Positions 52,617 through 60,712 are shown, counted from the first letter of the stretch. The stretch: DNA of 62,254 nt from Flagellimonas abyssi (GCF_019457905.1 NZ_JAHZSV010000024.1:1-62254), one strand, 5' to 3'. The notes: generated by a model not told the origin, from the letters alone. Made by a program: numbers and translations.

Positions 52617-55598
52617 ATGTACCTGAACTGTCATACATATTATTCCTTGAACTACGGGGTGCTCTCCGAAACCGAGCTTTTGGAATTGGCCCGTGCCCAT
52701 GGGGTGGAAACCTTGGCCCTGACCGACATCAACAACAGTTCAGCAGGCATGAACTTTGTGCGACTGGCCAATGAGCAGGGGATACGTCCCATTCTTGGGA
52801 TTGATTTTCGGAACGGGAACGTACAGGTATTTGTGGGACTGGCCCAAAACAATGAGGGGTTTCGGGAAATCAATGCCTTTCTTTCCCAGCACCTGCACAA
52901 AGGGACACCTATTCCAGCAGTGGCTCCAATTTTTGAACATGTCCATGTCATCTATCCCTTCGAGAAGATACAGGAAGAGGAACGAACGGACTTCCGGGCC
53001 TATGAATACATAGGGGTATCCATGGATGAGCTTCGGAAATTACGGTTCTCCAAGTATCGGGAGTATACCGATAGATTGGTGTTGTTGCAGCCCGTGAGCT
53101 TTCGCAGCAAAAAGGATTTCAATACCCATCGGTTGCTTCGGGCCATAGGCTTGAACACACTATTGAGCAAACTCCCACAGTCCGAAGAGGCCAGACCTAC
53201 CGATACCCTCCGGCCCATGGAGGAATTGAAAAAAGCTTTGGTTGATTTTCCGCATATCTGGGAGAATACACAGCGGTTGATGGATTCCTGTTCCATTGCC
53301 TTTGGGTTTGGAAGCCATAGAATTTCCCAGAACCAGTCCCGTTTTTTGGCGTCCAAAGCAATGGATGTGGAACGGTTGCGGGAACTGGCCTTGGAAGGGT
53401 TGCCCCGACGTTATGCGCATCCTACGGAAAAGGTCAGGGAACGTATGTTCCGGGAACTGAAGACCATCCAAGAACTGGATTTTGTGTCCTATTTTTTGAT
53501 CAACCATGACATTGTCTCCTATGCCAAGTCCAAGGGTTACCCCTATGTGGGCAGGGGGAGCGGGGCCAACAGTCTAGTGGCCTACCTGATCGGGATCACC
53601 GATGTGGACCCCATTGAACTGGACCTGTATTTCGAACGGTTCATCAATCCCTTTCGGGCCTCGCCCCCGGATTTTGACATTGATTTCTCCACTTGGGACC
53701 GGGACGATGTCACTGCCTATATCTTCAAACGCTTCGAGCATGTGGCCCTTTTGGGTACCTACAACACTTTTAAGTATAGGGCTGCCGTTCGGGAACTGGG
53801 CAAGGTGTTCGGTCTGCCCACCGAGGAAATCGATAGGCTCAGTGCAGGTCGGTACGAGCAGGGAGCCTTGGACGAACTGGCCCGATTGGTGCTCAAATAC
53901 GCCACCTATATCCATGGGATGCCCAATTACATCAGTGTGCATTCCTCGGGGATCCTGATCTTGGACCGTTCCGAGCATTACTATTCGGCCACGACACTAC
54001 CACCCAAAGGGTTCCCGACGGTGCAGTTTGATATGATCATTGCAGAGGATGTGGGCCTGTTCAAGTTCGATATTTTGGGGCAACGGGGATTGGCCAAGAT
54101 CAAAGAGGCAGTGGAAGTCATCAAATGCAACCAACCCGATGCCGTGCTTTGGGATATCAAGAGCGTGGAGGCGATGAAGCAGGATGTCAACATCAACCGA
54201 CTGTTGAGTCAGGGGAGGGCCATTGGGGCCTACTATGTGGAATCCCCGGCCATGCGAGGGCTGATGAAAAAGCTACGGACGCATGATTATCTTGGACTGG
54301 TTGCGGCCAGCTCCGTGATCCGTCCAGGGGTATCTTCATCGGGGATGAAGGATGAATACATCCGTAGGGAACGTGAACCGGAACGCCGCAAGGAGGCCAA
54401 TCCCATCCTGTTGGAGATCATGCCGGAGACCCACGGGATCATGGTCTACCAAGAGGATGTGCTAAAGGTGGCACACCTTTTTGCAGGTCTGGACCTTGGA
54501 GAGGCCGATGTGCTGCGACGGGGGATGAGCGGAAAATTCCGTTCCCGGGAGGAATTCCAGGCAGTGAAACTCAAGTTTTTTGAAAACTGTAAGCAGCGGG
54601 GGCATGATGTCGCCCTGACCCAAATGGTCTGGGAACAGATCGAGAGCTTTGCGGGCTATGCCTTTGCCAAGGGACATTCCGCTTCCTATGCCGTGGAAAG
54701 CTACCAGAGCCTTTACCTGAAATGCTACTTCCCCTTGGAGTTTATGGTGGCCGTGCTCAACAATGGGGGAGGGTTCTATGATACCGAACTTTATGTGCAT
54801 GAGACCAAGATGTGGGGCGGGGTCATCCATCCACCCTGCATCAACCGCAGTGGCCATGTCAATGCCATCTATGGGAAACACATCTATTTGGGACTGGGAC
54901 AGCTTCGGAGTCTGGAACGCTTGGTCATCCAACGCATCCTCAACGAAAGGCAGCTCCATGGCAAATTCCGGGATTTTGATGATTTTATCGACCGTGTCCC
55001 GATTGCCATCGAACAGTTGACCATCTTGGTGCGTATCGATGCCTTTCGGGGCTTTGGCGTGCCCAAGAAGCAAGTGCTTTGGCAGGCCGTGTTCAAGACC
55101 AAGGCCCATCGAAAGGAAACAATACAGAAACTGCTGTTCAAACCCAATCACAGGCATTTTACATTGCCGCACCTGCCTTCCCATCCCATTGAGGATGCCT
55201 ATGACCAAATGGAACTTTTGGGGTTTCCGTTGTGCGGGTATTATGAGCTCATGGAAGGCAAGATAAAGAGCCGGTTGACCGCCGGTGATTTTGAGGCCCA
55301 TGTCAACCAAAAGATCTGGATCTATGGTTCCCTAGTGCATACTCGACTGAACACCACATCCAAAGGGGACACCATGCGCTTTACCACCATGCTCGATCTG
55401 GAAGGTCACTTTTTTGACTGTGTCCACTTTCCCCAAGCAATGGCATCCACCCCCATTCATGGAAAGGGCATCTATCTGTGCCACGGTACAGTGACCGAAG
55501 AGTTCGGGCATTTCAGTCTGGAGGTGGTTACCACACTCAAACAACCATTAAAACCTGACCCAAGGCAGGTAAGTACGGGTGCACTGATGGCCAAATAA
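52617..55598 (+). CDS. dnaE: DNA polymerase III alpha-type polymerase (DnaE2-like, mobile)
   Basis: A 993-residue C-family polymerase, shorter than replicative DnaE (about 1160). The catalytic motif is SPPDFDIDFS, and YVGRGSGANSLVAYLIGIT, FFSR-like RFINPFRAS and SGILILDRS belong to the palm and fingers. KMWGGVIHPPCINRS and the C-terminal OB domain (IWIYGSLVHTRLNT) follow. The PHP domain at the N-terminus is altered: the usual HxH reads NCH and TDH reads TDI, so phosphatase-type metal binding is probably lost. One base separates it from dinB, in line with an error-prone polymerase pair. Confidence 0.9.
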   Translation: MYLNCHTYYSLNYGVLSETELLELARAHGVETLALTDINNSSAGMNFVRLANEQGIRPILGIDFRNGNVQVFVGLAQNNEGFREINAFLSQHLHKGTPIPAVAPIFEHVHVIYPFEKIQEEERTDFRAYEYIGVSMDELRKLRFSKYREYTDRLVLLQPVSFRSKKDFNTHRLLRAIGLNTLLSKLPQSEEARPTDTLRPMEELKKALVDFPHIWENTQRLMDSCSIAFGFGSHRISQNQSRFLASKAMDVERLRELALEGLPRRYAHPTEKVRERMFRELKTIQELDFVSYFLINHDIVSYAKSKGYPYVGRGSGANSLVAYLIGITDVDPIELDLYFERFINPFRASPPDFDIDFSTWDRDDVTAYIFKRFEHVALLGTYNTFKYRAAVRELGKVFGLPTEEIDRLSAGRYEQGALDELARLVLKYATYIHGMPNYISVHSSGILILDRSEHYYSATTLPPKGFPTVQFDMIIAEDVGLFKFDILGQRGLAKIKEAVEVIKCNQPDAVLWDIKSVEAMKQDVNINRLLSQGRAIGAYYVESPAMRGLMKKLRTHDYLGLVAASSVIRPGVSSSGMKDEYIRREREPERRKEANPILLEIMPETHGIMVYQEDVLKVAHLFAGLDLGEADVLRRGMSGKFRSREEFQAVKLKFFENCKQRGHDVALTQMVWEQIESFAGYAFAKGHSASYAVESYQSLYLKCYFPLEFMVAVLNNGGGFYDTELYVHETKMWGGVIHPPCINRSGHVNAIYGKHIYLGLGQLRSLERLVIQRILNERQLHGKFRDFDDFIDRVPIAIEQLTILVRIDAFRGFGVPKKQVLWQAVFKTKAHRKETIQKLLFKPNHRHFTLPHLPSHPIEDAYDQMELLGFPLCGYYELMEGKIKSRLTAGDFEAHVNQKIWIYGSLVHTRLNTTSKGDTMRFTTMLDLEGHFFDCVHFPQAMASTPIHGKGIYLCHGTVTEEFGHFSLEVVTTLKQPLKPDPRQVSTGALMAK

Positions 55599-55652
55599 TA
55601 GGGTGTAGAAGCTATTCCGATCAATACTGTCCAAAGATAAACCCGGAAAATA

Positions 55653-55728
55653 TTTCTCGGACAAGGGACGGCATAAAGCCGTTGCCGTTGTCACTATTTA
55701 TTCCGTTTCCTTCCCACTCCAAAATTTT
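55653..55728 (+). promoter_or_regulatory. Repeated leader, copy B
   Basis: Copy of the 76-bp leader, identical to 48551-48626 apart from three positions. It holds the hairpin ACGGC-ATAAA-GCCGT and ends 49 nt before the start of the gene at 55778. It shows that the dnaE transcript ends before this and a new transcript begins. Confidence 0.85.
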
Positions 55729-55777
55729 CCCTTGCGTTTGGCGGTCTGCCACTATTGTTCAATTTAAAACGCAAATC

Positions 55778-56338
55778 ATGGAAAAACAAAACGTAGTGCA
55801 ACTGGATTTTGGCTTTGAACTGGAGCCAACGAAAACACCGAATCCAACCCCTAATCCTAAGTCCCTTAAGAAGGATAAATCTGATTTTGTCATTGACTTT
55901 GTGGACCTATTGCAAAGTCCCATCATTGTGTATCCATCCCAATGGCAGGATGCCGTTCCCAAAGACCTTTTAAACAATATTACCATGGCCCGGATGTTGA
56001 CCCAGATGCGTGGGGAACACATGGCTTCCTTGACCGAGGTTGTGGCCTATATGATGCCCAGGACCTTCGAATCTCCCATGCCCAGCGAATGGGTGAACAT
56101 CTACACTTGGTGTGGGCTCCAGTATGCCAAGACCTTCAAAAAAACAGAGCAGATGGAGGCCATGGAAGAAGTGGCACCAAAACAACTGTCCGAATATGAG
56201 ATGGGCCTTTTGAAAAGGTTACGGATCTGGATCTATGAGAAACGAAGAAAGGCCTTAAAGGACAGTATGAAAACTTCAACGCCCAAGTTGAAGGAACCTT
56301 CCCCTAACGATCAGGCAGAGCTGTTCCAGAAAGACTAA
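55778..56338 (+). CDS. Uncharacterised conjugative-element protein (186 aa)
   Basis: Starts MEKQNVVQLDFGFELEPTKT, a short N-terminal linker rich in Pro, Asn and Lys, then a globular part (FVIDFVDLLQSPIIVYPSQW, NITMARMLTQMRGEHMASLT, EVVAYMMPRTFESPMPSEWV, NIYTWCGLQYAKTF) and a basic C-terminal helix. No domain recognised. The repeated leader before it groups it with parB and the small gene at 58444. An upstream frame start at 55682 lies inside the leader and is rejected. Confidence 0.75.
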   Translation: MEKQNVVQLDFGFELEPTKTPNPTPNPKSLKKDKSDFVIDFVDLLQSPIIVYPSQWQDAVPKDLLNNITMARMLTQMRGEHMASLTEVVAYMMPRTFESPMPSEWVNIYTWCGLQYAKTFKKTEQMEAMEEVAPKQLSEYEMGLLKRLRIWIYEKRRKALKDSMKTSTPKLKEPSPNDQAELFQKD

Positions 56339-56942
56339 AAAGAAACCAAGTTCTAGGATTACTGACTCATTACTATCGCAATAGTTGTTGTATTGTCATT
56401 CGGCCAATATGGAAGTCGTCCAAACGGATTTTTGGTGCGTCCTTCCTTTGCAAACCCTTCTTGGGGCTTTGCCTGTAAGGTCGCAAATCCGTCCGTCCGC
56501 CCATCAAATTTTAAGGGGTCCATAATAAAAGAAGCCCTTGTTGTTTTTCGGGGCATCGAAAAACAGGGCAGGGCCCAAGGACTTCCAATCAGGACACCAT
56601 TGCCTTCGGTCGCTTAACTTCCCGTACGCTCTCTTGCCAATGGGTCGGATGGAATTCCTAGGGCCCTCATTGAACCTGTCAAGGCCAAGACAGGTTTTGT
56701 CCATAAATAGGGTTTCCACTTCCTTGAAAATCCCAGGATTTTACTACGTCGCGGAACCTCCCGATTTCAGTCCAAAAGCCTTGACAGAACCCCCTTCTTT
56801 TATTGTGCTACGCACGTAAGAAGCAAACAAACGCCCCTTAAAATTTGGGAAACAAAGACCAAAAAAATAGAAGGGAAATTTTTAACCCTGTTTGCTGATC
56901 TGTCCAATTAAGGAGGACGGCAGGCCTTTAAAACTTTTTATC
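56339..56942. other. Non-coding G+C-rich region of the element
   Basis: About 600 bp without a convincing gene, although several low-complexity frames cross it. A perfect 7-bp hairpin (ACCTGTC 56674-56680 with GACAGGT 56689-56695) is followed by TTTTG. Its role is unknown; possible structured RNA or regulatory DNA. Confidence 0.4.
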
Positions 56943-57296
56943 ATGAGTACATTGAGAAACAAAGTGCAACTTATCGGAAACGTGGGGCAAGACCCTACCA
57001 TTACAGACCTTGACAAAGGCAAACGTGTGGCACGGTTCACCATGGCCACCAATGAACATTACAAGAACTCCGAAGGGGAACGGGTGACCAACACCGAATG
57101 GCACACCATCATCGCATGGGGAAAACTGGCGGACATCATCGAAGGGTTCGTGACCAAGGGCAAGGAAGTTGCCATTGAAGGGAAATTGACCTCCCGCTCC
57201 TATGAGGACAAAGAGGGCAATAAGAAGTATGTGACCGAAGTAGTGGCCAGTGAGATCCTGCTTTTGGGTGGTGGTGATAACAATACCACCGAGTAA
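56943..57296 (+). CDS. ssb: Single-stranded DNA-binding protein
   Basis: A 117-residue SSB from ATG 56943 (MSTLRNKVQLIGNVG). OB-fold motifs are VQLIGNVGQDPTI, VARFTMATNEHYKN, TEWHTIIAWGKLAD and VAIEGKLTSRSYED. The C-terminus (GGGDNNTTE) lacks the usual acidic DDxIPF tip that recruits repair and replication proteins, so it coats DNA but may not recruit host partners in the usual way. Mobile elements often carry an SSB for use during transfer. Confidence 0.93.
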   Translation: MSTLRNKVQLIGNVGQDPTITDLDKGKRVARFTMATNEHYKNSEGERVTNTEWHTIIAWGKLADIIEGFVTKGKEVAIEGKLTSRSYEDKEGNKKYVTEVVASEILLLGGGDNNTTE

Positions 57297-57304
57297 AATG
57301 GATA

Positions 57305-57338
57305 GGGGTGTCCACCTTTTTGGGCATCCCTTTTTTTT
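57305..57338 (+). terminator. Terminator between ssb and the RadC-like gene
   Basis: GGGGTGTCC and GGGCATCCC pair imperfectly (with G-T pairs) around ACCTTTTT, followed by eight T. The next gene starts 20 bp later, so it may be weak or conditional. Confidence 0.6.
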
Positions 57339-57357
57339 CATCCGTAAAACATTTGAA

Positions 57358-57807
57358 ATGGAACACCGTGTCAATGAAATACAGATCAGTTATCGGGAAA
57401 AGCTCAGTACCCTGAAATCCCTTTCCGTGACCAATTCCAACGAGGTGGCAAATCTATTGTTCCAAAATTGGGACAACAAGACCATAGGCCTACATGAGAC
57501 CTTTAAGATCGTGCTGCTCAACCAGTCCAACAAGGTCAAGGGCATTTATCCCTTATCCCATGGGGGCATAACGGGAACATTGGTAGATTTGCGCATCCTT
57601 TTTGCCATTACCCTAAAGACCCTTTCCGTGGGAATCATCCTTGCCCATAACCACCCGTCTGGACAACTCAAGGCCAGTTATCAGGACAAACAATTGACCC
57701 AAAAGATCAAAGAGGCAGCACAGCTTTTTGATGTCAAGATTTTGGATCATATCATCCTTGCCCCTGATGGACGATACTACAGTTTTGCGGATAATGGAAT
57801 CTTATAA
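57358..57807 (+). CDS. RadC-like JAB-domain protein
   Basis: A 149-residue protein from ATG 57358 (MEHRVNEIQISYREK). The JAB/MPN motif is GIILAHNHPSG with SYQDKQLTQKIKEA, and VKILDHIILAPDGRYYSF at the end, matching the JAMM signature (HxHxxxxxxxxD). Small RadC-like JAB proteins are common in mobile elements; despite the name, DNA repair activity is not established. Confidence 0.92.
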   Translation: MEHRVNEIQISYREKLSTLKSLSVTNSNEVANLLFQNWDNKTIGLHETFKIVLLNQSNKVKGIYPLSHGGITGTLVDLRILFAITLKTLSVGIILAHNHPSGQLKASYQDKQLTQKIKEAAQLFDVKILDHIILAPDGRYYSFADNGIL

Positions 57808-57817
57808 TCCAATGGTC

Positions 57818-57922
57818 ATGGAAGCGAATACAGATATGACCGGTCTTGAAATAGGGTCGGAACTGCAACATGACCTTGGGGATTATCCCGATGGTTTTAA
57901 CCCTAGCCTTTATGATTTGTAA
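57818..57922 (+). CDS. Small acidic protein (34 aa)
   Basis: A short frame (MEANTDMTGLEIGSELQHDL start) with clean start and stop, ending SLYDL. It lies 10 bp after the RadC-like gene. A start at 57812 is also possible. No family recognised; acidic small proteins are frequent in conjugative elements. Confidence 0.5.
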   Translation: MEANTDMTGLEIGSELQHDLGDYPDGFNPSLYDL

Positions 57923-57948
57923 GCAATGATTTTCTTTAGCATTGAATT

Positions 57949-58146
57949 ATGGTCTATTTGAATTTTACCAACCTCGATGGCGAAACCCAGGAACGCTTGC
58001 TTTCCGTATCCAAGGAAGATGTGGAAAGCCGTGCCGGGACCGAACTGCGCCAATTTGCAGAAACCCACGATAAGGATTATGATGCCCTTTTGGAAGAAGA
58101 GGCAATGCGAAATCTATACAATTATGATTTTGTATTCAATATGTGA
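57949..58146 (+). CDS. Small uncharacterised element protein (65 aa)
   Basis: A 65-residue acidic protein (MVYLNFTNLDGETQERLLSV start, RNLYNYDFVFNM end). Its composition is coding-like, and it follows the 34-residue gene after 26 bp, suggesting one transcript with the RadC-like gene. No family recognised. Confidence 0.65.
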   Translation: MVYLNFTNLDGETQERLLSVSKEDVESRAGTELRQFAETHDKDYDALLEEEAMRNLYNYDFVFNM

Positions 58147-58330
58147 ACCCTTAAACCAACCATCCATGCCCATCCATTATGATGGGCTTTTTTATGCCCT
58201 TAATATTGGTTGGGTCGAACACCCAAATACGAATTTGGGAAATTCTTGTTTGTAAAGTGCAGGTCAACCCCAAAGATCACCTATCCCTTATTTGACCGCA
58301 AGTTCGCCCTTCAAAAATGTTCCCATCAAA

Positions 58331-58394
58331 AGACTACGGCATAAACCGTTCGTACCTCACTATTTATTCCGTTTCCTTTTGAGCTGAAATTTTT
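58331..58394 (+). promoter_or_regulatory. Repeated leader, copy C (diverged)
   Basis: Shares TACGGCATAAACCGTT (the hairpin, one arm base lost) and the exact core CTCACTATTTATTCCG followed by TTTCCTTTTGAG with copies A and B. It ends 49 nt before the gene at 58444, the same spacing. The 5' portion (before the hairpin) is not conserved, so hairpin and core are probably the functional part. Confidence 0.8.
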
Positions 58395-58443
58395 GGAAGT
58401 GCGGGGATGCCCTCAAATAATTGATAATTTAAAATCATGTACT

Positions 58444-58623
58444 ATGAAAGCAATTGTAAAAAAGTCATTGGAGATCCCAGCGAAGAAACACCCAAAGAAA
58501 AGCATTGTCAAAAAGACAGCGGATGCTACGGTGGACAAAACCTACTCCCTGGTGGTCAATCTCTGGATATTTCGGTATGAATACTACAGGGAACAGACCA
58601 CTACTGTCCCATCGGAGGACTGA
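58444..58623 (+). CDS. Small basic element protein (59 aa)
   Basis: A 59-residue protein from ATG 58444. The N-terminal half is Lys-rich (MKAIVKKSLEIPAKKHPKKS), then a hydrophobic stretch (TYSLVVNLWIFRYEYY). An overlapping frame from ATG 58438 also codes, but its composition is worse. It is preceded by leader copy C and followed by a strong terminator, so it is an independent transcription unit. Confidence 0.6.
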   Translation: MKAIVKKSLEIPAKKHPKKSIVKKTADATVDKTYSLVVNLWIFRYEYYREQTTTVPSED

Positions 58624-58629
58624 CTGGAA

Positions 58630-58658
58630 AAAGACCCTTGAAAAAGGGTCTTTTTTTT
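58630..58658 (+). terminator. Rho-independent terminator
   Basis: A 10-bp stem (AAAGACCCTT 58630-58639 with AAGGGTCTTT 58644-58653), a 4-nt loop and a T-run of eight or more. It separates the small gene from the mobilisation region. Confidence 0.95.
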
Positions 58659-59037
58659 GGCGTTGCCGGCGAACTCCTGACGTTGTGGAAACCCAAAAAG
58701 GGCCGTTTCATATATGCTGCGGGCAAATGATGCCATTTGCCCGCAGAACGCATTTTTGTACCTAGAGGAATGTGGGTATATTTAAGAGGCTACATCGTAG
58801 CAAAGTTTGCGCGGCATCCCAACTTGATTTGACTTTCCAAAAGTCCGTGCTCCATAGGGTAAAATATGATAAGGGACGGCGGTCTTTTTTAGATGGTTTG
58901 TGCGATGCTTTTTGGGCCCCTGGCGCAAAAAGGAGAAGCAAGAGGGTAGCACGCTCGCGCGTCCTACCGATCATGATTGCTGTGCAAGGTCCCTGTATAT
59001 GGGCATTTGGAGATTCAAAGCGATTCGGGTCCAAGTG
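58659..59037. other. Putative oriT region
   Basis: Non-coding DNA directly upstream of the mobilisation genes. It contains a perfect 13-bp hairpin with a 4-nt loop (58717-58729 with 58734-58746, arm CTGCGGGCAAATG). About 200 bp further is a dyad (58945-58968), GGTAGCACGCTC against GCGCGTCCTACC, with two mismatches. Location and structure are those of an origin of transfer, with the dyad as a relaxase recognition site; the nick site is not identified. Confidence 0.55.
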
Positions 59038-59097
59038 ATTTTTGTTGAAAAAATGGCCCCGGCCCAGTAAAACCAAGGAATTTTTGTTGAAAAATGG
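59038..59097 (+). repeat. Direct repeat with a six-codon upstream frame at the mobilisation-gene start
   Basis: ATTTTTGTTGAAAAA followed by ATGG occurs at 59038-59056 and again at 59080-59097, where the second copy carries the real start ATG. After the first copy, the frame ATG GCC CCG GCC CAG TAA (59053-59070) is a minimal upstream ORF. It may modulate translation of the downstream gene or be a relic of duplication. Confidence 0.45.
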
Positions 59098-59678
59098 ATA
59101 AAGGATACGAAAAAGAGACGTTTGCAGGATTGAGAATCAAGATATCGGTGGCCTTGAAATTCAGGAGCTTTTCCAAACGACAAGGGAAATCCCATTCCAT
59201 GACCCTCTTGGCCATGGTGGAGTTTTTTGAGCACAACGGGATCTCCCCTGATGAGCGGATGCACGAGACGATCGCCAGCCTCAAATACCTGATCAAACGC
59301 CGCTTCAATGCCATGATTGCCATCATGCGCAGTATCGAAAAGGAACAGACCCTGCCCACGGTGAGCATGATCCAAGCCCTCTTTGAGCAGGAGCTGGCAT
59401 CCGATGATGAGGAATGGGACAGCGATTTTGATTTTATCGAACAGCAATTGACCGAGGCCAAGCCATCCAACGAGATGGAATCTTTTGATGGGGAGGTCAC
59501 CGTGCCCAAGATCCGTTATGACCGGCTGGCAGAGCAAATGGAAGAGCTCAAGGAGGATTTTGCCTATGTGCTGGACCATGTGAGCGTATACCACAACCGC
59601 TTTGGGAAGGACCACCTCAAATTGGATTTGAACCCCGAAGCCATTGAAAAATACCGAACAAAACTTAAAAAACAATAA
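59094..59678 (+). CDS. BfmA/BtgA-like mobilisation accessory protein
   Basis: A 194-residue protein. The N-terminal part (LRIKISVALKFRSFSKRQGK, SHSMTLLAMVEFFEHNGISP) has a ribbon-helix-helix-like pattern, as in relaxosome DNA-binding proteins. A helical middle and an acidic stretch (ASDDEEWDSDFDFIEQQL) follow, then a C-terminal coiled-coil-like segment (LAEQMEELKEDFAYVLDHVS). It sits immediately upstream of the relaxase gene (2-bp gap). Together they form a MobA/MobB-type pair of the Bacteroidetes. The family call is by context and pattern. Confidence 0.8.
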   Translation: MDKGYEKETFAGLRIKISVALKFRSFSKRQGKSHSMTLLAMVEFFEHNGISPDERMHETIASLKYLIKRRFNAMIAIMRSIEKEQTLPTVSMIQALFEQELASDDEEWDSDFDFIEQQLTEAKPSNEMESFDGEVTVPKIRYDRLAEQMEELKEDFAYVLDHVSVYHNRFGKDHLKLDLNPEAIEKYRTKLKKQ

Positions 59679-59680
59679 GT

Positions 59681-60700
59681 ATGTACATCGCCATCACACG
59701 CCAACAACTGGGGGACAATTTTAAGGGCAGTGCCCGGGATTTTGTCAATTATCTCGGAAAAGAGAACGAAGGGAGGGAACCGGAACTACAGGAAGGGTAT
59801 TTCAATCAGGAAGAGAACAACATCGATGCGGAGCGGGTCATTGCCGAGATCGACGCCAATACGGCCAAGCTCAAGAAACGGGAGCCCAAATTCTATTCCC
59901 TGGTGGTGAGCCCTTCCCAAAGGGAACTCCAGCATATCGGAAACGACCCCGAAAAGCTACGGCAATACACCCGTGAAGTCATGCAGGCCTATGCGGCCTC
60001 CTTTTACCGGGACCGCGAGGTGACCGTCAAGGACATCCTCTATTTTGCCAAACTGGAGCGGGAACGCACCTATTCCGAAAAGGACCGTGAGGTCAAAGAA
60101 AACCAGGCCCATGCCAGCAAGATCTTGGAACTGCAACACCGGGTCAGGGCCATTAATGAAGGGCGGGAGCAAGGGGAAATTGCCAAGTTCAGGGAACAGA
60201 TTAATGCCCTTGAAAGGGCGGCCCCACACCAACTCAACGGTAAGCGTATTGTTCCTGGCATGGCCAAGGAGGGCCACCAGAGCCATATCCATATCATCGT
60301 CAGCCGGATGGACAGGACCAATACCCATAGCCTTTCCCCGGGCTCCAAGTTTCGAACTTCCGAGACCACGCTCCATGGACAGACCGTCAAACAGGGCTTT
60401 GATCGGGATAAATTCTTTAGGGCAGCGGAAAAGACCTTTGATAAAAAGTTCGGGTACAAAAGAAATTTTGTGGAGACCTACCATGCCCGTAACCTCTTGG
60501 ACAAGGATCCGAAACGGTTTTTTTCGGCATTATTGGGCTTGCCCACGAATGAACGGCAAGCGGCCAAACAGTTGCTCTTCAAGGCAGGTGTAAAGGTACC
60601 GACCATACCAGTCAACAAGGCACAATTGGCCTATAAGGCGATGATGCAGCTCAAAAAAGGGATCGGAAAGGCTTTGGAATCAGGTTCGATCGGAATTTAA
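59681..60700 (+). CDS. Relaxase/mobilisation nuclease (MobB-like)
   Basis: A 339-residue relaxase. The start MYIAITRQQLGDNFKGSARD is followed by EPKFYSLVVSPSQRELQHIG, with a possible catalytic Tyr region. The metal-binding HxH of the HUH nuclease fold appears in HQSHIHIIVSRMD. The C-terminal part is basic. Relaxases of this kind nick oriT and stay bound to the 5' end during transfer. It lies between the BfmA-like gene and the coupling-protein gene (12-bp gap). Confidence 0.88.
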   Translation: MYIAITRQQLGDNFKGSARDFVNYLGKENEGREPELQEGYFNQEENNIDAERVIAEIDANTAKLKKREPKFYSLVVSPSQRELQHIGNDPEKLRQYTREVMQAYAASFYRDREVTVKDILYFAKLERERTYSEKDREVKENQAHASKILELQHRVRAINEGREQGEIAKFREQINALERAAPHQLNGKRIVPGMAKEGHQSHIHIIVSRMDRTNTHSLSPGSKFRTSETTLHGQTVKQGFDRDKFFRAAEKTFDKKFGYKRNFVETYHARNLLDKDPKRFFSALLGLPTNERQAAKQLLFKAGVKVPTIPVNKAQLAYKAMMQLKKGIGKALESGSIGI

Positions 60701-60712
60701 ACACTTTGGAAT

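Noticed and set aside
50564..55310. Many long antisense frames opposite parB, dinB and dnaE
   Set aside because: Typical shadow frames in G+C-rich genes; the sense strand has complete catalytic motifs.
56393..56819. Frames in the 56.3-56.9 kb gap
   Set aside because: Pro/Arg/Ser-rich low-complexity translations without start context; no domain seen.
48551..58394. Repeated leader read as a CRISPR array
   Set aside because: Copies are kilobases apart, each before a gene, with no spacer-repeat alternation and no cas genes.
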